DNA from: Acidobacteriota bacterium
GTDB taxonomy: Bacteria; Acidobacteriota; Thermoanaerobaculia; UBA5066
Length of the DNA stretch: 5,853 nt
Direction: 5' to 3'
Assembly (NCBI GenBank): GCA_016789625.1
Contig: JAEUQS010000641.1
Coordinates: 1 to 5,853 of the forward strand
Shown here in pieces: positions 1 to 5,853 of this stretch. Made by a program: the position numbers and the translations under genes. How positions within the stretch are numbered: the first letter of the stretch is position 1; the number at the start of each line of letters is the position of its first letter. The notes under the pieces are model-generated. The model made no database searches and was not told where the DNA came from. It saw nothing but the letters and a program-made list of their open reading frames with translations.

Positions 1-428
1 GCGGCCGCGCCAGCACGGGCCTGCCCCCGCGAGCGACGTTTCCGGCGCTCCGGAAACGTTCCGCCTCCGGCGACGTCGCGCTCGTCTTCGGCCCCGAGCG
101 CTCGGGTCTCACGACCCCGGAGGTCCGCCTCTGCGACGAGCTCGTGGCCTTGCCCACGCGCCCCGAGATGACGACGCTCTCCCTGCCTCAGGCGCTCACG
201 GCGACGCTCGCTCTCCTCGCCGTGGCGCGCCCTCCGGCGGAGGACCGGGAAACGGCGACGCGCGCGGAGCTCGCCCGCCTCCACGAGGTCCTGTCGTCCG
301 GCGGCTTCCCGCGTCCCGGCCAGGAAGGTCCGGCGGCCGAGCTCCAGGCTTTCTGGAAGCGGGCCCGGCCGACGTCGCGGGAGGTCGCGCTCCTCCTCGG
401 GGCGCTGGAATCGCTGCGGAAGCGGTAG
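1..428 (+). CDS. trmJ: tRNA (cytidine/uridine-2'-O-)methyltransferase TrmJ-like, C-terminal part (5' end outside window)
   Basis: SpoU/TrmH-type (SPOUT, trefoil-knot) RNA 2'-O-ribose methyltransferase; TrmJ methylates position 32 of the tRNA anticodon loop using S-adenosylmethionine. The reading frame is open from position 3 to the TAG at 426-428, giving 141 visible residues, so the gene begins upstream of the window. Seen: the SPOUT motif 2 segment VALVFGPERSGLT (about bases 78-116) with its conserved Glu, then the motif 3 region PTRPEMTTLSLPQAL (about 150-194). The tail, with LHEVLSSGGF and later FWKRARPTSREVALLLGAL, closely follows the C-terminal helical extension of E. coli TrmJ (from memory: LLATGF and LFTRARPESQELNILRGIL). 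That tail separates TrmJ from TrmH, TrmL and RlmB. Odd: motif 3 reads T-L-S where family members usually have S-L-N. The M at 168 is internal, not a start. The gene converges on the DUF1579-like gene with only 2 nt between stop codons. Confidence 0.87.
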   Translation, partial: GRASTGLPPRATFPALRKRSASGDVALVFGPERSGLTTPEVRLCDELVALPTRPEMTTLSLPQALTATLALLAVARPPAEDRETATRAELARLHEVLSSGGFPRPGQEGPAAELQAFWKRARPTSREVALLLGALESLRKR

Positions 429-430
429 CG

Positions 431-997
431 CTATTTCTTCCCGGACTTCTTGCACACCTCGTCGACGAACACGATCTTCTTGCCGTCCAGCGTGCCTTCG
501 TAGAGGTGCGACAGCGATCCGTCGGCGTGCCTGGTGAACCTGTCGGTGGCGGGGTCGACCTTCTTGCCCATCATCGTGCCCGAGCCGGCGAACGTGAGCA
601 CGTCGCCCTCGAAGCCCTTGGACTTCTGCACGAACGAGGCCCCCATGTCGTCGACCGAGGGCGCGACGTACTCCCGGGCGAGGGCGTCGTAGTACCAGAG
701 CCCCAGGATGTTCGCCGACATCGGCTGCTGGCCGAGCGTCTTGAAGCCGATACGGAAGAGGAGCGCGTTGCCGCCGACCTCGCGGGTGACCTTCACGCGG
801 GTGGAGGTCTTCTGCTCGGGACCGAAGACCTCGGACGCCGGCATCGTGCCGCTGCAGGTCCAGTCCCCGAGCATCGAGTCGAGCGCCTTCATCTCGACCG
901 GGGCTGGCGGGGCCGGCGGCTTCGGGGTCTCCGCGAGGACGGCGGCCGGCAGCAGGGACAGCGCGACGAGGGCGCTCGCGAATCGAAAGGTTTTCAT
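431..997 (-). CDS. Exported DUF1579-like protein of unknown function
   Basis: 188 residues. Seen: a Sec-type signal peptide, with Lys2 and Arg5, a hydrophobic core at about residues 7-21, and a probable cleavage site after Ala22 (VLA|ET). A Pro/Ala-rich linker follows (25-33), then one compact domain (about 36-188). The domain opens with LDSMLGDWTCSGT and contains GLWYYDALAREYV, a GDVLTFAGSG strand, and the ending VFVDEVCKKSGKK. The GDW opening, Gly-x-Trp/Tyr-Tyr-Asp middle and DE-x-C-x-K ending match my recollection of DUF1579-type beta-barrel proteins found in Acidobacteriota and myxobacteria, whose function is unknown. Two cysteines flank the mature domain (Cys48 and Cys182); a disulfide would be plausible in an oxidising compartment (inference). 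The ATG at 995-997 is supported by a strong AGGAGG 8 nt upstream. It is the last gene of the - strand series, 63 nt after the permease stop; no clear promoter or terminator was seen in that gap. Family call moderately sure, export well supported. Confidence 0.8.
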   Translation of the reverse strand: MKTFRFASALVALSLLPAAVLAETPKPPAPPAPVEMKALDSMLGDWTCSGTMPASEVFGPEQKTSTRVKVTREVGGNALLFRIGFKTLGQQPMSANILGLWYYDALAREYVAPSVDDMGASFVQKSKGFEGDVLTFAGSGTMMGKKVDPATDRFTRHADGSLSHLYEGTLDGKKIVFVDEVCKKSGKK

Positions 998-1005
998 GTG
1001 GGACT

Positions 1006-1011
1006 CCTCCT
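1006..1011 (-). promoter_or_regulatory. Shine-Dalgarno site of the DUF1579-like gene
   Basis: The - strand reads AGGAGG, a perfect core ribosome-binding site, 8 nt before the ATG at 995-997. It is the only strong canonical site before any gene start in the window. It suggests that this last gene is translated independently and perhaps more strongly than its upstream neighbours. Confidence 0.8.
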
Positions 1012-1060
1012 GACTTTTCCAGAACGTACGAGGCGTCCCGCCGGCTGGATCAGCGACCGG

Positions 1061-3475
1061 CTACTCGGCGCGCAGCACCTCGGCCGGATCCACCCGCGTC
1101 GCGCGGAGCACCGGACCCAGAGTCGCGAGGAGGGCCAGAGCGAAGAGCGCCGCGGCGGCGGCCCCCCAGGCCATGGGGTCCAGACGGTCGATGCCGAAGA
1201 GGAGGCTCCGGAGAGCCAGCGTCGCGGGCAACGCGAGCAAGAGGCCGAGCGCGAGGCCCGCACCGGCGAGGCGTGCCGTGCCCGAGAGCACGAGCCGCGC
1301 GATGCGACGGCCGTCGGCTCCCAGAGCGGCCCGCACGCCCAGCTCGTGCCGCCGCTGCGCGACGCCGTAGGCGATCACGCCGTAGAGACCCACCGCGGCG
1401 AGGAGGCCCGAGAGGGACGCGAACACGACCGAGAGCACGAGCACGAATCTCTGCCGCGCGAGCCGCCGCGCGAGACTCTGATCGAGCGTCCTCACGTTCG
1501 TGAGCGGCTGGTCGGGATCCACGGCCGCGACGGCCCGCTCGAGAGAGGGAATCAGGGTCTCCGGAGGCACGGCGGAGAGGATCGCGAGATCCGAGAGGCG
1601 CACCGGATAAACCCCCGTCTGCGCCGCGGAGAGATACACGTGCGGGAGCAGGTCCTCGTCCTTGCCGCCCCGCCGCACGTCGCCGACCACCCCGACGATG
1701 GTGATCCACGGGGCCTTCGGGCCGCGGCGGAGGCGCTGGCCGATGAGGTCGCGGCCCTTTCCCTGCGTCCGCACGAACGTCTCGTTCACGAGCGCGACGG
1801 GCGGCGCCCCCTCGCGGTCGTCGTGCGTCAGGTTGCGTCCGGCCTTCAACGGGATCCCGAGGACCTCGAAGTAGCCCGTGCTCACCGCCTGCGCCTCGGC
1901 GACGGCCATCTCGGACCCCTCGAGCTCGACGCCGCTCCCCCAGCCGCCCCGAAGAGGCATCCGGTTCGCGAAGGCCACCCGCGAGACGCCGGGCAGCGCG
2001 GAGACCCGCTCGGTCACGGCCTCGAAGAAGCGCAGGCGTTTCTCGGGCGTGTCGTAGGCCGCGGGCGCGAGCGCGACGTTCGCGGCGAGGACGCCGCCGG
2101 TGCGATACCCGAGATCCACCGAGACCAGGCGCGCGAAGCTCCGGCTGAAGAGCGCGCCGCCGATGAGAAGCACGAGGGAGAGCGCGATCTCGGCGACGAC
2201 GAGCGCCGACCGGAAGCGCGCGACAGCGTGTCCCCCTCCGCCCCGCTCGCGGCGCACGAGAGCGCGGGCGGGATCGACCCGAGCCGCCGCGAAGGCGGGC
2301 AGGAGGCCGAACACGAGCTGGATGAAGAGCACGGCACCCGCCGAGATGGCGAGCACGCGGAGGTCGAGCGCGACGTTCGCGAGCCGCGGCACGTCCGACG
2401 GCGCGAGAGAGACGAGCGCGGCCTTTCCGGCGGCCGCGAGCGCGGCTCCCAGCCCGAAGCCCAGCCCAGCCACGAGGAGCACCTCGGCCAGCGTTTCCCT
2501 CACGAGCCGGAAGCGGCTCGCCCCGAGGGCCAGGCGCACGGCCAGCCCGCTCGCGCGCTCCGTTCCGCGCACGAGAAGGAGGTTCGCGACGTTCACCGAG
2601 GCCACGAGGAGGAGCACGGCCACGGAGCCGAAGAGGATCCACAGCGACGACCTCACGCCGCGCACGAAGTCGTCGCGCAGCGGAGCGATGCGCGCGCGCA
2701 CCTGCCCGTTCGTATCGGGATAGGCCTTCGCGAGCCGGGCCGAGACGGCGTCCAGCGCCGACTGCGCGCCCGCGATCGTCGTGCCGCGCGCGAGGCGGGC
2801 GAAGACGAGGACCTCGTGGTCCCCGCGGTTCGCGAGGAGCTGGGCGTCGTAGCGGGCGGGCCGCAGGATGTCCAGGGGGTTCGGCGAGCCGGCCTCCCTC
2901 TCGGGGTGGAAGCCCTTCGGCAGGATGCCGACGACCGTGGCGCTCTCGCCGTCGAGCGTGATGGATCGGCCGAGGATCCCGCGATCGCCGCCGAAGCGCC
3001 TCTCGAAGAGCGCGTGGGAGAGGATCACGACCTCGGGCGCGCCCACGACCTCGTCGGACTTCTCGAGCGCGCGGCCCGCGGCCGGCCGGACCCCGAAGAC
3101 CTCGAAGAACGTGTGCTCGGCGCGGAGCCCGAAGACGCGCTCGGCACGCGCGCCCTGAGCCGACAGGTTCGCGTCGGACGTGGCCGCGCTCGCGAGAGAG
3201 GCGAAGAGGGGACGGTAGTCCTCGAGGTTGGCGGGCGCGACCGACATGCGGTTCGCGCTCTCGTCCGTCTGCCCCGCGTTCTCGATCTCGTAGAGGGCGA
3301 CGAGGCGTTCGGGCTCGGAATACGGAAGCGGCCGGAGGAGCACGGCGTCGACGACGGAGAAGAGGGCCGTCGCGCCTCCGATGCCGAGGGCCAGCGTGAG
3401 GACGGCCGTGAGGAGGAACCCCGGCGTCCGAAGGAGCGAGCGCCAGGCGGAACGCAGCGAGCGCAGGAAACTCAT
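1061..3475 (-). CDS. ABC-type FtsX/MacB-like permease with two fused halves (ADOP family)
   Basis: 804 residues from the ATG at 3473-3475. Inner-membrane permease of the MacB/FtsX superfamily; these usually couple a cytoplasmic ATPase to export or to transmission of force across the envelope, substrate unknown here. Seen: the N-terminal signature LRSLLRTPGF with TM1 (about 18-42, LTLALGIGGATALFS, then VLLRPLPY), a MacB-type periplasmic domain (about 45-270), and an FtsX core of three helices (about 277-303, 328-352, 372-397) ending AARVDPARAL. A second half follows: TM5 (422-445), a periplasmic domain (446-670), and helices at about 676-703, 729-750 and 766-790, ending ATRVDPAEVLRAE. The repeated LAVRLALGAS / LGVRAALGA and RVDPA segments show internal duplication. 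This eight-helix layout without a fused ATPase is that of the acidobacterial duplicated orphan permeases. No ATPase gene is in the window. Start choice: the ATG gives the usual family N-terminus but lacks a Shine-Dalgarno; an in-frame GTG at 3541 would add 22 residues and has GAGG 4 nt upstream. Confidence 0.92.
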   Translation of the reverse strand: MSFLRSLRSAWRSLLRTPGFLLTAVLTLALGIGGATALFSVVDAVLLRPLPYSEPERLVALYEIENAGQTDESANRMSVAPANLEDYRPLFASLASAATSDANLSAQGARAERVFGLRAEHTFFEVFGVRPAAGRALEKSDEVVGAPEVVILSHALFERRFGGDRGILGRSITLDGESATVVGILPKGFHPEREAGSPNPLDILRPARYDAQLLANRGDHEVLVFARLARGTTIAGAQSALDAVSARLAKAYPDTNGQVRARIAPLRDDFVRGVRSSLWILFGSVAVLLLVASVNVANLLLVRGTERASGLAVRLALGASRFRLVRETLAEVLLVAGLGFGLGAALAAAGKAALVSLAPSDVPRLANVALDLRVLAISAGAVLFIQLVFGLLPAFAAARVDPARALVRRERGGGGHAVARFRSALVVAEIALSLVLLIGGALFSRSFARLVSVDLGYRTGGVLAANVALAPAAYDTPEKRLRFFEAVTERVSALPGVSRVAFANRMPLRGGWGSGVELEGSEMAVAEAQAVSTGYFEVLGIPLKAGRNLTHDDREGAPPVALVNETFVRTQGKGRDLIGQRLRRGPKAPWITIVGVVGDVRRGGKDEDLLPHVYLSAAQTGVYPVRLSDLAILSAVPPETLIPSLERAVAAVDPDQPLTNVRTLDQSLARRLARQRFVLVLSVVFASLSGLLAAVGLYGVIAYGVAQRRHELGVRAALGADGRRIARLVLSGTARLAGAGLALGLLLALPATLALRSLLFGIDRLDPMAWGAAAAALFALALLATLGPVLRATRVDPAEVLRAE

Positions 3476-3539
3476 GGAGACCGCGCAGCAAGGACCGTAC
3501 CTTCGAAGAAGGGGGCCTGCGAGCCCGAAGTGACCGGCC

Positions 3540-3569
3540 ACGGGACCTCACGGTCCCGCGGACGGGACC

Positions 3570-3572
<3 letters not shown>
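3540..3572 (-). repeat. Alternating inverted and direct repeat able to form two competing hairpins after the topoisomerase gene
   Basis: On the + strand, CGGGACC (3541-3547), GGTCCCG (3552-3558) and CGGGACC (3563-3569) alternate with 4-nt spacers TCAC and CGGA. The middle copy can pair perfectly over 7 bp, nearly all G-C, with either outer copy, never both at once. The outer copies lie in an 11-bp direct repeat ACGGGACCTCA (3540-3550 and 3562-3572), and the second copy contains the topoisomerase stop codon (TGA, - strand). No U-run follows either hairpin in the mRNA, so it is not a typical intrinsic terminator. It could act in mRNA stability, processing or attenuation between the two genes, or be a small local duplication with no function. 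Confidence 0.6.
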
Positions 3573-5483
<1,911 letters not shown>

Positions 5484-5513
5484 GCGAAGAACGGTCGAGG
5501 GTACCAGACGGGG

Positions 5514-5853
5514 TCAGCGCGCGAGGGGCAGCTCCGTCACGAGATGGATCTGGGAGCGCCCGACCCAGGCGCTGGTGACACGGGTGCCCAGGTCTTTCGA
5601 GAGGAAGAGCGAAACGCTCCCCCCGGCGAACGGAACCTTGCCGGCCGCGGCGCGACGGCCCGTCGCGGGATCCACCGTCGTGAGCACGGCGAGGCCCGGC
5701 TCCTCGAGCATCAAGACGAGGCGCCCCTTCGCGTCGAAGCGTACGGGCACCTCGCCCGGAGCCGCGCCGTCGAGGGGACGCTCCTCGCCGGTCGCGACCT
5801 CGATGAGGAACGGCAGCCCGTTGGGTGACGACGCCGTGGCCGCCACCCAGGCT
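5514..5853 (-). CDS. C-terminal fragment of a probable beta-propeller (WD40/TolB-like) protein, 5' end outside window
   Basis: The frame is open from the window edge (last whole codon 5850-5852) to the TGA at 5514-5516, giving 112 residues. The GTG at 5844-5846 is probably internal, since the frame continues upstream without a stop. Seen: strand-turn units typical of propeller blades, such as PFLIEVATGEERPL, VPVRFDAKGRLVLML and LAVLTTVDPATGRR, each ending in the D/A-x-x-TG turn common to WD40-like and PD40 repeats. The final stretch SAWVGRSQIHLVTELPLAR resembles the closing strand of propellers that end acidobacterial serine/threonine kinases and TolB-like proteins; that comparison is from memory and the assignment is an inference. 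No transmembrane segment or catalytic motif is visible. It lies 30 nt upstream of the topoisomerase start in the same direction, so the two may be co-transcribed. No promoter-like sequence is evident in the 30-nt gap. Confidence 0.6.
   Translation of the reverse strand, partial: AWVAATASSPNGLPFLIEVATGEERPLDGAAPGEVPVRFDAKGRLVLMLEEPGLAVLTTVDPATGRRAAAGKVPFAGGSVSLFLSKDLGTRVTSAWVGRSQIHLVTELPLAR

Noticed and set aside
998..1060. Possible promoter or terminator between the permease and the DUF1579-like gene.
   Set aside because: Only a 4-bp GGCG/CGCC stem and a weak TACGTT hexamer without a matching -35 were seen; nothing beyond the ribosome-binding site is supportable.
3501..3530. Possible terminator hairpin with CTTC/GAAG and GGGC/GCCC arms upstream of the permease start.
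   Set aside because: The stem is short, interrupted by a large asymmetric bulge, and has no following U-run; it could arise by chance in this composition.
1050..3551. An 833-codon - strand open frame overlapping the permease in another frame.
   Set aside because: It is Arg-, Gly- and Ala-rich with no family signature, while the frame used for the permease shows eight membrane helices and conserved FtsX/MacB motifs.

Overview
The window is a GC-rich (about two thirds or more G+C by eye), densely packed bacterial chromosomal segment. It holds one gene fragment on the + strand and four co-directional genes on the - strand. The large FtsX/MacB-type permease with two fused halves and no ATPase beside it (the ADOP architecture), the secreted DUF1579-like protein and a beta-propeller-like tail together suggest Acidobacteriota or a close relative. 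That placement is inferred from gene content only. No rRNA, tRNA, CRISPR array, insertion sequence, prophage gene or attachment site was seen.

Layout: positions 1-428 (+) are the 3' end of a SPOUT-class tRNA 2'-O-methyltransferase resembling TrmJ. It meets tail to tail, with 2 nt between stop codons, a - strand gene (431-997) for a small exported DUF1579-like protein. Upstream of that on the - strand come an 804-residue ABC-type permease (1061-3475), a type IIA topoisomerase B subunit closest to ParE (3570-5483), and the C-terminal end of a probable beta-propeller protein (5514 to the window edge).

Transcription on the - strand runs propeller protein -> topoisomerase B -> permease -> DUF1579-like protein, with gaps of 30, 94 and 63 nt. 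Co-transcription is plausible from spacing and direction, but the gene functions do not form an obvious pathway: DNA topology, envelope transport and a periplasmic or secreted protein of unknown role. No partner GyrA/ParC gene and no ABC ATPase gene lies in the window. The only striking non-coding structure is an alternating repeat between the topoisomerase and permease genes (3540-3572) that could fold into either of two mutually exclusive hairpins.

I found no convincing undescribed multi-gene system. The best leads are a changed motif in the TrmJ-like enzyme, the alternative-hairpin element, and the unusual setting of the topoisomerase gene. Several very long open frames opposite the real genes are judged to be composition artefacts.
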